From Paraburkholderia sp. IMGN_8 (GTDB lineage: Bacteria > Pseudomonadota > Gammaproteobacteria > Burkholderiales > Burkholderiaceae): 64,000 bases of DNA. The translations under genes were made by a program, and so were the position numbers. Shown one piece after another: positions 15,900-25,124 of the stretch. Positions within the stretch are counted from its first letter, which is position 1. The number at the start of each line of letters is the position of its first letter. The notes beneath the pieces were generated by a model. It searched no databases. It was not told the DNA's origin and saw only the letters and a list, made by a program, of their open reading frames with translations. The DNA lies in contig NZ_CP150900.1 in NCBI RefSeq assembly GCF_038050405.1, forward strand, positions 2,418,001-2,482,000. Reading direction: 5' to 3'.

Positions 15900-18892
15900 G
15901 AGCGGGATGGGTAGGTACCGGCAGCATAGCCGAACAGTGGATCCCTGATCCAGGCTTCCGGCCGACGATCCAGGTGCAGTTTATAGTGGCCAAAGCGCCG
16001 GATGTTGTGAGTCGGGTACGGGCTCAGAAATTCGATGTCATCGGCACGTACTTTCTCGCCGTTTGCCGCCATCTCACGCAGCGCCTGCATCATGTCCATT
16101 GTGTTTTGCAAGATCACGGCCGACGCGACCAGGTCATTGTAGCGTAGCCGTTTCTGCTGCTCCTCTGGCTCGTTCTCAGCGATTACGTCCCCGCCGAACG
16201 ACAGCCATTTGGAGAAACCATTGTACGACTCGATCTTGTTCGTGTTCGCGGTGACCTCCTGCCGCAGTTCGAGGCTGCCGATCCACTCGAGCAGGAATAC
16301 CGTGCGAACGACGTTGCCGAGTTCGCGCGCGGCCAGGTACAGTCGGTTCTTGCGGCTTTCGGAGCCGAGTCGGCGCAGCAGCAGCGGCGACGAAATCGTG
16401 CCCGCCTGAATCGACAGCGCGACCTGCATCAGCTCCTGCCAGTGCTGCTCGATCAGCACCCAGTCGATGGTCGCCGTGAACAGCTTGTCGATGTGCCTGT
16501 ATTTCTCCTTGCTGTCCGGCCGGTACAGGACGAGGTCCTTCCAGTTGCGAATCCGCGGCATCAGGTTGATGCCGAGCAGGTACGTGAACGCGAAAACGGC
16601 GGCCGACTGCCCCTGCGTGTCGGCATGAACGGTATCCGCCTTGACCGACAGGCCTGCTTTTAGCAGCCCCTCGATCACATAGATCGCCTCCCACACGCCC
16701 GGTGGAATGAAGTGCTGGAACACCGCGATATAGTTGTCGGCGACGTGACGGTACGCGACCGCGCCCATTTTCCGGTAGCGAAAGTGATAGCCGGCCAACA
16801 GGTTGTTGTCGTAGAAGTCGTATTGCGTGCCGTCGGCCGCCACCGTCTTGCCATCGCCCCAGTGTTTCGGCAGGTCCAGCCGCAGGTACAGTTCGATCAG
16901 CTCGCGTTGTGCGGTCTCCAGCTTGTCCAAGCTCATATGCCGGCGGTTGACGAACGACAGCATGTGCGCGGTGACATCGGAGTCGAGATGGCGGGCCGCC
17001 TGAATCGGACCAAGATTGCAGCCCATCGCGAAAATGGTCAGCAGGTAGCGCTCGGCGGCCTTGCGAATCTGCGGATCGCTCCCGGACAGCGGTCCGAAGT
17101 GCCGTGTGAAATGGGTCCAGTGCTCGATGTTCGCGAGGATATCCAGCATGTTCCGCGTCGGCAGGCGGGCGTTGAGCTGCTCCTGCAGGGCGATTGCGCT
17201 CGCCGGGATCTCCTTCGCGACGGTTTTGCGCAAGATCGGTTCGCCGTGACGGTCGATCACGACGTGCTCGCGCTTGCGCGGCAATTCGTCGTCGAGATTG
17301 CGGGCGGCATCCGTTAGCCATTGACGGAGATGATGCACGAAGTCACTACCGGTCGTTGGCATGCCGAGCTTGTCGCAATAGTCCGGCAACTGCTGCTCGC
17401 ACTGCCGCCATGGCAGCAGGTGGTCGCGATAGTCGGCGTAGGCGTCGGAGCCAGATACGCACAGATCGCCAACCCGCAACTCCTCGGCCATGTACGAGAA
17501 CACGCAGAGTTCGAGGTATCGTCGATTGGTCGGCGATCCATCGCCGTGGGAGCGACGCACGAGTTTGCGCCACCGCGGCGCGGCGAAACTGACGTCGACG
17601 TCCGCATCGATCCACTCCCGATGCAGTGACTCGTTCTCCAGCACCGCGTCGAGTGCGTTCAGCAGCGAGCGGACCGGGCTGGTCGAATCCCATTCGAGGG
17701 TACGGGCGAGACGCATCATGACCGAACGGTGCACTTTGAAATGCTTCCAGAGCAGCGGCAGATAGTTGCGGCCGCTGAACGCGCGGATCGCCGCACAGCT
17801 CTCGCGCAACGGCTCCAGATCGCCTTTCGGCGCGAGCAGCTTCCTGACCGCCCGGGCGATGGCCGTCTCGTCGGATTCGTCGGCGAGGATGTCGACCACG
17901 CCGTCCAGCAGGACCACGAGGTCCTCGACCTGATCGCGCTGTTTGCGCTGGATCGTGTCCAGCTCGTCGCTCGCGCGCTTGTGGATGGCACCCATGCGCC
18001 GCACGAACATGTCGGCGAGATCGTCGCGGGCGCGCACGCGCATGCGGTTTAGGAGCGCGACGATGAGTGTGTAGCGCTTCTCGGGCAGCGTGTCGTTCCT
18101 GAGCGCCGACGCGTCGAGCGCCATCGCCTGATTCGCGAGCGAGCGCAGCTTTGAGGCTGGGATCCCGGCAACGGCCAGTGAAAAATCGCCGAGCTCGTCG
18201 AGCCAGGCAATCTGGTCAATCAGTAGCTCCAGATGCTGGCGCGATGGGCGTTTTGCATGACGCTTGATCCGGTTGTAGGCAGTCTGCCGGCTCGACAGGT
18301 CGCGCGCGAGCAGGCGGTCGAGCGCGAGCTTCTGTTCATCGGTCAGGCGTCGCGTGACGCGCTTGAAGAGCCGGGATTGCGCCCGGGCGTGGATCTGTTC
18401 GGTCAACCGGTCGAGCGTCGAGAACGCCGGCAGCTCGATATCGCGCGCGATCAACTCGTCGATCGTCGCGTTGATGATGTCCACCGGCTGGTCCATTGTC
18501 AGCGACGCCGTGTGCGCCGCCCGTGTCGCGATCGCGTTCGCGTCGGTGCCATAATACGGCTTCACGTCGAGCCAGGTGCGTACCGCGGTGTAATGCCGGA
18601 AGAGCGTTGGAGACGACTCGGTGTCGTAGCCGAATTGCACGGTGTCGCCGATGTCGGCGGCGGCACGCACGTGATCAGCGATGACGGGCGGTACAGTGTC
18701 GAGCGGCGGGAAATAGTGCAGTTGCTGAAAGACCTTCAGCAGCACCAGTAGGCCCAATCGAGGTCGCTCCCCGCGCGTTGACCGGCGTGCCCATTCGAGT
18801 TCGTCGGGCAGTGGTGTGTAGCAGGCTTGCAATTCCCGGGGTGCCAGAACCTCGGGGAAGCGCGGGTACGCGGTGCGTTCGAGGGTAGCCAT
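15896..18892 (-). CDS. tnpA: Tn3-family transposase TnpA
   Basis: The 998-residue length is typical for the family. The N-terminal DUF4158-like region is followed by the Tn3 catalytic domain. The DDE residues are recognisable in VAADGTQYDFYD, KADTVHADTQG and ANTNKIESYNGFSKW. The start lies about 100 bp inside the right inverted repeat, as usual. It appears intact, so the element may still be active. Confidence 0.95.
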   Translation of the reverse strand: MATLERTAYPRFPEVLAPRELQACYTPLPDELEWARRSTRGERPRLGLLVLLKVFQQLHYFPPLDTVPPVIADHVRAAADIGDTVQFGYDTESSPTLFRHYTAVRTWLDVKPYYGTDANAIATRAAHTASLTMDQPVDIINATIDELIARDIELPAFSTLDRLTEQIHARAQSRLFKRVTRRLTDEQKLALDRLLARDLSSRQTAYNRIKRHAKRPSRQHLELLIDQIAWLDELGDFSLAVAGIPASKLRSLANQAMALDASALRNDTLPEKRYTLIVALLNRMRVRARDDLADMFVRRMGAIHKRASDELDTIQRKQRDQVEDLVVLLDGVVDILADESDETAIARAVRKLLAPKGDLEPLRESCAAIRAFSGRNYLPLLWKHFKVHRSVMMRLARTLEWDSTSPVRSLLNALDAVLENESLHREWIDADVDVSFAAPRWRKLVRRSHGDGSPTNRRYLELCVFSYMAEELRVGDLCVSGSDAYADYRDHLLPWRQCEQQLPDYCDKLGMPTTGSDFVHHLRQWLTDAARNLDDELPRKREHVVIDRHGEPILRKTVAKEIPASAIALQEQLNARLPTRNMLDILANIEHWTHFTRHFGPLSGSDPQIRKAAERYLLTIFAMGCNLGPIQAARHLDSDVTAHMLSFVNRRHMSLDKLETAQRELIELYLRLDLPKHWGDGKTVAADGTQYDFYDNNLLAGYHFRYRKMGAVAYRHVADNYIAVFQHFIPPGVWEAIYVIEGLLKAGLSVKADTVHADTQGQSAAVFAFTYLLGINLMPRIRNWKDLVLYRPDSKEKYRHIDKLFTATIDWVLIEQHWQELMQVALSIQAGTISSPLLLRRLGSESRKNRLYLAARELGNVVRTVFLLEWIGSLELRQEVTANTNKIESYNGFSKWLSFGGDVIAENEPEEQQKRLRYNDLVASAVILQNTMDMMQALREMAANGEKVRADDIEFLSPYPTHNIRRFGHYKLHLDRRPEAWIRDPLFGYAAGTYPSRS

Positions 18893-18994
18893 TGCGGATC
18901 GTCCGGATCGCAGAGGGCCGCTCAGATTAACGCAAGAAAAATCGGACGTTACTGCACCAAATCGTAATAATCAGCCCAATCTTTATAACTACGA

Positions 18995-19034
18995 GGCTTA
19001 TGATAGGAATTTGCGCTTACCTTGTTCATGGCCC
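18995..19034 (-). repeat. right terminal inverted repeat of the transposon
   Basis: Complement of the left end: read inwards it is GGGCCATGAACAAGGTAAGC and the next 20 bases, with 37 of 40 positions equal to 4162-4201. The tnpA promoter should lie in or just inside it. Confidence 0.92.
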
Positions 19035-19039
19035 AAGTA
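19035..19039 (+). repeat. right target-site duplication AAGTA
   Basis: Second copy of the 5-bp duplication, directly joined to copC codon 44 (TCC at 19040). Confidence 0.9.
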
Positions 19040-19285
19040 TCCGCGCCGGAGAACGTGACGGTCGTGTTCGATGGTCCGCTCGAGCCTGCATTCAGCTCCC
19101 TTACTATCAGCAATTCGACTGGTAAGCAGGTCAATACCGAGAAAGCGCAAATCGATCCGAACGACAAGAAGTCGATCCATGTCGCGCTGCCCCCGTTGCC
19201 ACCTGACAAGTACACCGTGCACTGGATAGCGGTAGCTTCCGATGGACACCGCACGCATGGCGACTATTCGTTCAGGGTGAAGTAA
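19040..19285 (+). pseudogene. copC: copC, 3' part (separated by transposon)
   Basis: The frame reads SAPENVTVVFDGPLEPAFSS, TGKQVNTEKAQIDPNDKK and the CopC C-terminal pattern ASDGHRTHGDYSFRVK. The Asp and His in DGH are the expected Cu(II) ligands. There is no signal peptide here; that is at 4033. No copD-like gene follows. Confidence 0.85.
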
Positions 19286-19419
19286 GGGGCCGCGCGACGA
19301 TAGCCGGCTCGGTCATCGCGGCGGCTCTTGTCGGTGGCGCCGCGAGGATTCGGGCGACCGGCCCGGATGGCTGTCGCGCTGTTCACCGCTACCGGGCGAA
19401 TGGTGATGGCCGCGACGGG

Positions 19420-19677
19420 TCAAAGAGATTGCGCGGCAACCAGAAGCGCCTGCCGATCGAACCCTTCGAGCAACACCGCGAGCTGACTTGGCGACAGCGG
19501 CACATTTCCGGCGTCCACCGTTGATTCGACCGTGTCGTTCATCAGCGCCGTCTGCGCCTGCACGGTCGTACTGACGACACGATAATGCGAGGTGACCGCC
19601 TGATTGATGGCAGCGAGGCCACTCAGTGTGGTGATGGCGAGGACGGTACCGGTAGTGACAGTGAAGTGACGCAACAT
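19420..19677 (-). CDS. small secreted protein of unknown function
   Basis: The ATG at 19677 has a good ribosome site (TGGAGGT about 6 bases upstream). The 85-residue product begins with a signal-peptide-like stretch (TVTTGTVLAITTLSGLAAI), then a soluble helical tail (LSPSQLAVLLEGFDRQALLV). I do not recognise a family. Codon use looks coding, and the ribosome site supports a real gene. Confidence 0.5.
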   Translation of the reverse strand: MLRHFTVTTGTVLAITTLSGLAAINQAVTSHYRVVSTTVQAQTALMNDTVESTVDAGNVPLSPSQLAVLLEGFDRQALLVAAQSL

Positions 19678-19879
19678 GCTGGACCTCCAATGGAAAACGG
19701 GAGTGAGTGGACTGTTTGCGCGCATCGTCAGGATAGACAGCAAAAGCTTATCTTCAGCTTAATAACGGCTGACTTGCTCGCGGCAGGCAAACCATTTGTT
19801 ATTTCTTCGCCATTCACGGACCTATCCACCCTGCATCGCGGCAGTAAACTGGGAACATGGCTTCGGAAAGGAGAATGTC

Positions 19880-20752
19880 ATGCGTCTCGTCGACTGGAAC
19901 ATCCAGTGGGGCCGCGGTGTGGATGGCCGCGTCGATTTGATTCGCATCGTGCGCGAGGCACGGGCGCTATGCGATTTCGATATCCTGTGTCTCCAGGAGG
20001 TCACGCGCGGCTTCCATGAGGGACAGGCGAACGGCGGATTGGCAGGCGGCCCGTCAGCCGATCAGTTCGCCGAGCTTGCCGCCTTGCTGCCGGGCACGAC
20101 CGTGATCGACGCGATCGGCTCCGATCTTCCGGGTGTCGGGGCCGCGCAACAGCGGCGTCAATTCGGCAATGCCATCGTGAGCCGGTTGCCTGTCAAACAG
20201 GTGCTGCGTCATTCGCTACCCTGGCTGGCCGCCCCCGCCAAGCCGTCGATGCTGCGCGTCGCGCTCGAAGCGGTAATCGAAACCGATGTTGGTCCGTTGC
20301 GTGTCGTCAGCACGCATCTTGAGTTCTACTCTGAAGTTCAACGGCTGGCGCAAGTGACGAGGCTGCGCGAGTTGCACGAGGAAGCATGCGACCACGCCCG
20401 TCGCCCGGCAAAAGCGGAAAAAACGAACAGTCCGTTCGCCGACACTGCCCGCCCGATGAGCGCCATCGTATGCGGTGATTTCAACAGCGCGTTCGGAGAT
20501 TCTGCTTATTGCAGGATGCTCGAGCCGATTGCGGGCGCACCCACATTCGCGGACGCGTGGACCTGTGCGCACCCGGATGCCCCGCGCGCCGCGACGGTCG
20601 GTCTGTACGATCACGAGCAATGGCCCGATGGACCGTTCGCATGCGATTTTATTTTTGTCACCGAGGATCTGAAGCCGCACATTGCAGGTTGCGATGTGGA
20701 CCAGAATAGCCGCTCGTCCGATCATCAGCCGCTGTGGCTCGAGTTGCGCTGA
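19880..20752 (+). CDS. endonuclease/exonuclease/phosphatase-family hydrolase
   Basis: Translation starts at ATG 19880 after AAAGGAGAA. The 290-residue protein has the family's metal and phosphate motifs in order: VDWNIQWG (Asn), CLQEV (metal-binding Glu), STHLEFYS (His), CGDFNSAFGDS (Asp-x-Asn) and the final RSSDHQPLWLEL (Asp-His pair). These are the catalytic residues of DNase I/sphingomyelinase-like enzymes. No signal peptide, so probably cytoplasmic. Substrate unknown. Confidence 0.88.
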   Translation: MRLVDWNIQWGRGVDGRVDLIRIVREARALCDFDILCLQEVTRGFHEGQANGGLAGGPSADQFAELAALLPGTTVIDAIGSDLPGVGAAQQRRQFGNAIVSRLPVKQVLRHSLPWLAAPAKPSMLRVALEAVIETDVGPLRVVSTHLEFYSEVQRLAQVTRLRELHEEACDHARRPAKAEKTNSPFADTARPMSAIVCGDFNSAFGDSAYCRMLEPIAGAPTFADAWTCAHPDAPRAATVGLYDHEQWPDGPFACDFIFVTEDLKPHIAGCDVDQNSRSSDHQPLWLELR

Positions 20753-20812
20753 TCCGCAAACTCATATCGAGCGCAGAATAAACCGGCTGAAAGTCCCCCC
20801 GCTCCGCAATTG

Positions 20813-21598
20813 CTATGCGATGTGTGCAGCGAAGCCGGACTGCTCCGGAGAAATATCAGCGCGCAACGTGAGTTCCGGGATCTCATACTCGCCGGCATTT
20901 TGCGGACGAAAGGGTATCGGCGCGGTCTTCCAAAGCGCGTCAAGGCGCTGGCCGAGCGAGTCGCAGATCCCTGAAAATTTTGCTTCGTCAATTCGGCCTG
21001 TTCGATAGACCACGTACGGTGGCAAGACGTCGAAACCGGGGTAATACAGAATCCCATGCTGGATGGGGAACAAAATATCGTCCATAGGGCCATTGATACC
21101 CCGCGGGCCGTAATGAGACTCCCATCCGCCCGCCGTGACGATCAGCATCGCCCGTTTTCCTGCCAACGTGCCTTCTCCATAGCGGTCGCCCCAGCGCGCG
21201 TCGGAGTGTTCCCCTACCCCATACGCGAAGCCATACGCATAGACGCGTTCCACCCAGCCTTTGAGAATCGCCGGCATCGAGAACCACCACAGGGGAAACT
21301 GCAGGATGAGCGCATCCGCCCATATCAGCTTCTCCTGTTCGAGTGCGATGTCGCGGCTCTGCAGACCATTTTCGAACGCATGCCTGGAGTCGAGGGCTGG
21401 ATCAAAGCGCATACCGGACTGCCGGGTCGGCCGATCCATACTGTCGTCCGCGTCGAGCGATGCTTTCCAATTCATTGCATACAAGTCTGAAACCTGGACC
21501 ACGTGCCCCGCATCCTCAAGGCGTTTGACCGAAAAGTCCTTGAGCGAGCCATTCAATGACCTGGGTTCGGGATGAGCGTAGACGAGAAGTACATTCAT
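20813..21598 (-). CDS. NAD(P)H:quinone oxidoreductase, flavodoxin-like (MdaB/YwrO type)
   Basis: The 261-residue protein begins MNVLLVYAHPEPRSLNGSLK, the FMN-binding loop of this family. It continues with ADALILQFPLWWFSMPAILK and AMLIVTAGGWESHYGPRGIN, both standard motifs. It would reduce quinones or related compounds by two electrons. It is divergent from a LysR gene 85 bp away, which is the usual pairing for inducible quinone reductases. Confidence 0.9.
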   Translation of the reverse strand: MNVLLVYAHPEPRSLNGSLKDFSVKRLEDAGHVVQVSDLYAMNWKASLDADDSMDRPTRQSGMRFDPALDSRHAFENGLQSRDIALEQEKLIWADALILQFPLWWFSMPAILKGWVERVYAYGFAYGVGEHSDARWGDRYGEGTLAGKRAMLIVTAGGWESHYGPRGINGPMDDILFPIQHGILYYPGFDVLPPYVVYRTGRIDEAKFSGICDSLGQRLDALWKTAPIPFRPQNAGEYEIPELTLRADISPEQSGFAAHIA

Positions 21599-21683
21599 GG
21601 CAGAGCCTCCATTGTTAGATGAAGGCAGGATAGGTTTTCATCAGGTATATTGGAAATGAATTTCTGATATCTCAGGTATTAAG

Positions 21684-22577
21684 ATGAATAATCTTCGAAG
21701 GCTGGACCTCAACCTGCTGGTCACACTTGATGTTTTGCTCTCCGAACATAATGTGACCCGCGCGGCACAACGGCTGAACTTCTCTCAACCATCGGTAAGC
21801 GTTCATCTCGCCAAGCTGAGGGATGTCTTTGGAGACCCGCTGTTGCTACCCGGGCCACGAGGAATGCGGCCCACTGCGAGAGCCGAGGAACTGCGCGAAC
21901 CGTTGCGGCAGGCACTCGATGCACTTGAGCGCGCGGTGTCGTCTGCCAGTCCTTTTGATCCAGCCGAGGCCAGTCATACGTGGCGCGTTGCCGCTGCCGA
22001 CTACGGCGAATTGACGGTTCTGCTGCCGGCGTTGGCAGGCTTGCGCTCGGTGGCGCCAGCTAGCCGGTTGGCGGTTCTGGAACTTTTTCCGTCGCGCGTA
22101 GCCAGGCAAGCGGAACAGGGGGAGATCGATCTTGCCCTCCATACCAGCGAGGGGGCGCCTTCCGGAATGCATCGGCGGGTGCTCTTTAAGGAGCGGTATG
22201 TTCTAGCCGGCCGCGCAGGTCACCCACGCTTGAAGCGCCGGCCCACGCTCGCGCAATTCTGCGCACTCGATCACGTGATCGTCTCGCCGGATGGTGGGGG
22301 ATTTCGCGGCATCACGGATGAAGTGCTCGCCCAGGCGGGTCTCGCGCGCCGCGTTGTCCTCTCCGTTCCGCACTTCCTGTTCATGATGTCGGTCCTCGCG
22401 AGCACGGACCTCGTGGCGATGTTGCCTTCGCGCCTGGCTCGCGACACCAGCGTGCTGCGGGTGGTCGAGCCACCCGTCGAGGTACCTGGCTACGAGATGG
22501 CCATGCTCTGGCATGAGCGCTCCCATCGCGACCCCGCGCATCAGTGGCTGCGTGAGTACATTGCAAATTCGGTGTGA
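21684..22577 (+). CDS. LysR-type regulator divergent from the quinone reductase
   Basis: The 297-residue protein has the NodD/NahR-style N-terminus (MNNLRRLDLNLLVTLDVLLS, then VTRAAQRLNFSQPSVSVHLA). The 85-bp divergent gap holds AT-rich symmetric sequence (GGAAATGAATTTC around 21650) suited to a LysR site. Likely controls itself and the reductase gene. Confidence 0.87.
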   Translation: MNNLRRLDLNLLVTLDVLLSEHNVTRAAQRLNFSQPSVSVHLAKLRDVFGDPLLLPGPRGMRPTARAEELREPLRQALDALERAVSSASPFDPAEASHTWRVAAADYGELTVLLPALAGLRSVAPASRLAVLELFPSRVARQAEQGEIDLALHTSEGAPSGMHRRVLFKERYVLAGRAGHPRLKRRPTLAQFCALDHVIVSPDGGGFRGITDEVLAQAGLARRVVLSVPHFLFMMSVLASTDLVAMLPSRLARDTSVLRVVEPPVEVPGYEMAMLWHERSHRDPAHQWLREYIANSV

Positions 22578-22596
22578 CGCTTGCCTCGTTCGCCAA

Positions 22597-23256
22597 TCAC
22601 CGTCGCCACGACCCATGTGGTAACTCGCCATCCCGCGTGGCGGCGGTCAGCCCGGCGGCGAGGCCCGCGCGGTCCAGCGCAATGCAGTACACCGGCTTGG
22701 CGCGCTCGAAGCGCCAGCTGCCGGCGAGCGTGCCCGTATCGAGCGGATCGAAACCGAACTGATCGAGAAGCGCGCTCACCACGCGCCTCGCCTCCTGATC
22801 GTCGCCGGCGAGCGGGAGCGCGCGGCGGTTCGGCGTACCGGCCGGCTTGCCGTCCGTTTCCAGATCCTTCGCGAGGATCGCGTTGAAGGCTTTGACCACT
22901 TTGGCGCCCGGCAACGCGGCGGCCATCATCTGACTGGTGGTGATCGTACGATTGTCGAGCGCTTCGATGTGGCCGTCACGCTCCGGATAGTAGTTGCAGG
23001 TATCGATGACGATCTTGCCGTCGAGCGCCGCGGCCGGCAGCGCCTGAATGTTCCTGAACGGCACGGCGACCACCACGACGTCGCCGAACTTCGCGGCCTC
23101 TTCCGCGGTGCCGGGCGTGCAGCCGATCGCGGCGGCCGTGTTGGTCAGGGTCTGCGGATCGCGGGAATTGCTGATCATCACCTCGTGACCGCAGTTCGTT
23201 GCCAGGGTCGCCAATGCGCGGCCGATAAAACCCGCGCCGAGAATGCCTATCTTCAT
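22597..23256 (-). CDS. NADP-dependent F420-reductase-like oxidoreductase
   Basis: The 219-residue protein starts with a Rossmann nucleotide loop (MKIGILGAGFIGRALA) followed by VMISNSRDPQTL, the NADP-binding pattern of the F420:NADP oxidoreductase-like family. DVVVVAVPFRNIQALP and VIDTCNYYPERDG are further signatures. Burkholderiales lack F420 as a rule, so the physiological partner is unclear. It is divergent from the LysR gene at 23403. Confidence 0.85.
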   Translation of the reverse strand: MKIGILGAGFIGRALATLATNCGHEVMISNSRDPQTLTNTAAAIGCTPGTAEEAAKFGDVVVVAVPFRNIQALPAAALDGKIVIDTCNYYPERDGHIEALDNRTITTSQMMAAALPGAKVVKAFNAILAKDLETDGKPAGTPNRRALPLAGDDQEARRVVSALLDQFGFDPLDTGTLAGSWRFERAKPVYCIALDRAGLAAGLTAATRDGELPHGSWRR

Positions 23257-23402
23257 TGCTCACACTCCATGCTTGTCTAAAGAGTCCTCAGGGTCTGAGG
23301 GGGCTGAGGGTCGCTGCGTCGAGCGTCTGGAAACACTATGATTCAAAACCTCAGCAAGATAAACGCGCATAATTCACCGACTGTCGAAACTACAGGTGGG
23401 GA

Positions 23403-24302
23403 ATGATGGACCGTTTGACCAGCATGGCTGTGTTCGTGAAAACCGCCGATAGCGGCTCATTCGCCGCGGCGGCGCTCGCGTTCGGCATCTCGTCACAGAT
23501 GGCGGGCAAGCATGTGAGCACGCTGGAAGAGCGCGTCGGCGCGCGCTTGCTGAACCGCACGACGCGGCGCCAGAGTCTCACCGAGATCGGCCAGATCTTC
23601 TACGAGCGCTGCAAGGCGTTACTCGCCGATGTGGAAGCTGCCGAGTCGGTCGCGCAGGATCTGTCGTCGTCGCCGCGCGGCCGCTTGCGCATCACGGCGC
23701 CGGTCACGTTCGGCGCCTGCTGCCTTGCGCCGTTGATTACGCGCTATCTGAAGGCCAATCCCGAGGTGCGGGTCGAGTTGTCGCTGACCGACCGCTTTGT
23801 CGATCTGATCGATGAGGGGTATGAGGCCGCGATTCGTCTGGGCGCGTTGCCGGATTCGTCGCTGATCGCGCGGCCGCTGATGCCCTATCGGCTGGTGGCA
23901 TGCGCGGCGCCCGCTTATCTGGCCGAGTGCGGCGTGCCGCAAACGCCGCAGGCGCTCGCGGACCACGAGTGTCTGAGCTTTGTCTATACGGCGTTGCCGG
24001 TCGACACCGAATGGCGTTTCAGCGACGCGCACGGCGAGCAGGCCGTGCCGATCTCCGGCCGTTTTCAGGCCAACGATATGAAGGCGTTGCAAGCCGCCGC
24101 GCTCAACGGCGGCGGCGTAATTCTCGGGCCCGAGGTGGCCGTCAAGGACGACCTCGCCGCAGGCCGGCTGGTGCGTGTGCTCGCCGACTACGAGGCGCCC
24201 GCGCGGCCCATGCATCTGGTGTTTCCGGCGAGCCGCGCCACGCCGAAGTTGCGCGCGTTCATCGATCAGGTCGTGGCTGAGTTCGGGCCGGGTAGCGTGT
24301 AA
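23403..24302 (+). CDS. LysR-type regulator
   Basis: The 299-residue protein has MMDRLTSMAVFVKTADSGSF and FGISSQMAGKHVSTLE in its helix-turn-helix, and an effector domain beginning RGRLRITAPVTFGACCLAP. This is the CrgA/AaeR-like group that often controls adjacent divergent oxidoreductases. The second Met gives an alternative start at 23406. The 146-bp divergent gap to the NADP-dependent enzyme makes that gene a likely target. Confidence 0.87.
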   Translation: MMDRLTSMAVFVKTADSGSFAAAALAFGISSQMAGKHVSTLEERVGARLLNRTTRRQSLTEIGQIFYERCKALLADVEAAESVAQDLSSSPRGRLRITAPVTFGACCLAPLITRYLKANPEVRVELSLTDRFVDLIDEGYEAAIRLGALPDSSLIARPLMPYRLVACAAPAYLAECGVPQTPQALADHECLSFVYTALPVDTEWRFSDAHGEQAVPISGRFQANDMKALQAAALNGGGVILGPEVAVKDDLAAGRLVRVLADYEAPARPMHLVFPASRATPKLRAFIDQVVAEFGPGSV

Positions 24303-24545
24303 GACGCGCGCCACCCAATCGCCACCTGATTGCCACCCATTCACCGCTAGAATTCGCTTCCCGCGCCGCACAAGGCAAAATACGGGTTTGCGCGCCCCAA
24401 CGGCGCTGCAAAATCTGCAGAATCAGACGTCGGCGGAACCCATGCCGTCGCCCTTCGCAAGACGCATGACGACGGCCCAAGGCCCGTCGCGTGCGACGCA
24501 GCAACAGGATGGCTCGTCCTTTAACAGAGCCCATGAGGAGCATTT

Positions 24546-25124
24546 ATGACCGATTCGAACCCATCTTTCCTTGGCAGGATTTCACTTGCCGTCAGCACCT
24601 TTTTCAGCATCCTCGGCGATGGCGAGTTCGCCGCCGGGGTCCTGCGCCTGCGTAACGGCGGCGGAGTTGCCGCTAGTGCAGCGCCCGCATCTGCAACTGC
24701 GCCTGCGCCCGCGCCGCAGCCTGCCGCGCCCACGCTGAAGGAAGCGAGCCCGGACGCCGCGCTCCAGCTCCTCGGCCTGCTGCAACGCGACGCGCGCTTC
24801 ATCGATTTCGTCGAAGAAGACATCAAGGGCTATAGCGACGCCGACATCGGCGCTGCCGCCCGCCTCGTGCACGACGGCTGCCGCGCGACGCTGCGCGAGC
24901 ATTTCACGATCCGTCCGGTACGTGACGAAGCCGAAGGCAGCCGCGTGACGCTGGCTGAGGGCTTTGACGCCACAGCAATCCGGCTGACCGGCAATGTCGT
25001 CGGCAAGGCGCCGTTCAATGGCAGCGTCAGCCACCGTGGCTGGCGCGTCGACGAAGTACGTCTGCCGAAGCTGACCGACAGCCATAACGCCCGCGTGATC
25101 GCGCCGGCCGAGGTGGAGCTATGA
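24546..25124 (+). CDS. DUF2760-like protein, first gene of the Hsp70 triad
   Basis: The 192-residue protein starts after TGAGGAGC. It has a hydrophobic N-terminus (FLGRISLAVSTFFSILGDG), a Pro/Ala-rich linker (residues about 50-65), then a soluble domain with LQLLGLLQRDARFIDFVEED, GAAARLVHDGCRATL and APFNGSVSHRGWRVDEVRLP. These fit DUF2760, a family found next to Hsp70-like genes. Its stop overlaps the next start (ATGA), so translation is coupled. Function unknown; a membrane or co-chaperone partner is a guess. Confidence 0.75.
   Translation: MTDSNPSFLGRISLAVSTFFSILGDGEFAAGVLRLRNGGGVAASAAPASATAPAPAPQPAAPTLKEASPDAALQLLGLLQRDARFIDFVEEDIKGYSDADIGAAARLVHDGCRATLREHFTIRPVRDEAEGSRVTLAEGFDATAIRLTGNVVGKAPFNGSVSHRGWRVDEVRLPKLTDSHNARVIAPAEVEL

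Larger units (their letters stand above)
4162..19034. mobile_element. Tn3-family transposon with tricarboxylate-metabolism cargo, 14,873 bp
   Basis: The borders are defined by 40-bp terminal inverted repeats that begin GGG and by AAGTA direct repeats outside them. Deleting the element plus one AAGTA restores copC in frame. The contents are a tyrosine recombinase next to the left end, an ATP-citrate-lyase-like gene pair, an MFS tricarboxylate permease, a ModA-like/aconitate-isomerase-like protein, a DctA-type carrier with a LysR gene, tnpC and tnpA (left to right). A tnpC gene next to tnpA points to the Tn4651/Tn5041 branch of the family; the clade assignment is inference. Confidence 0.92.
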
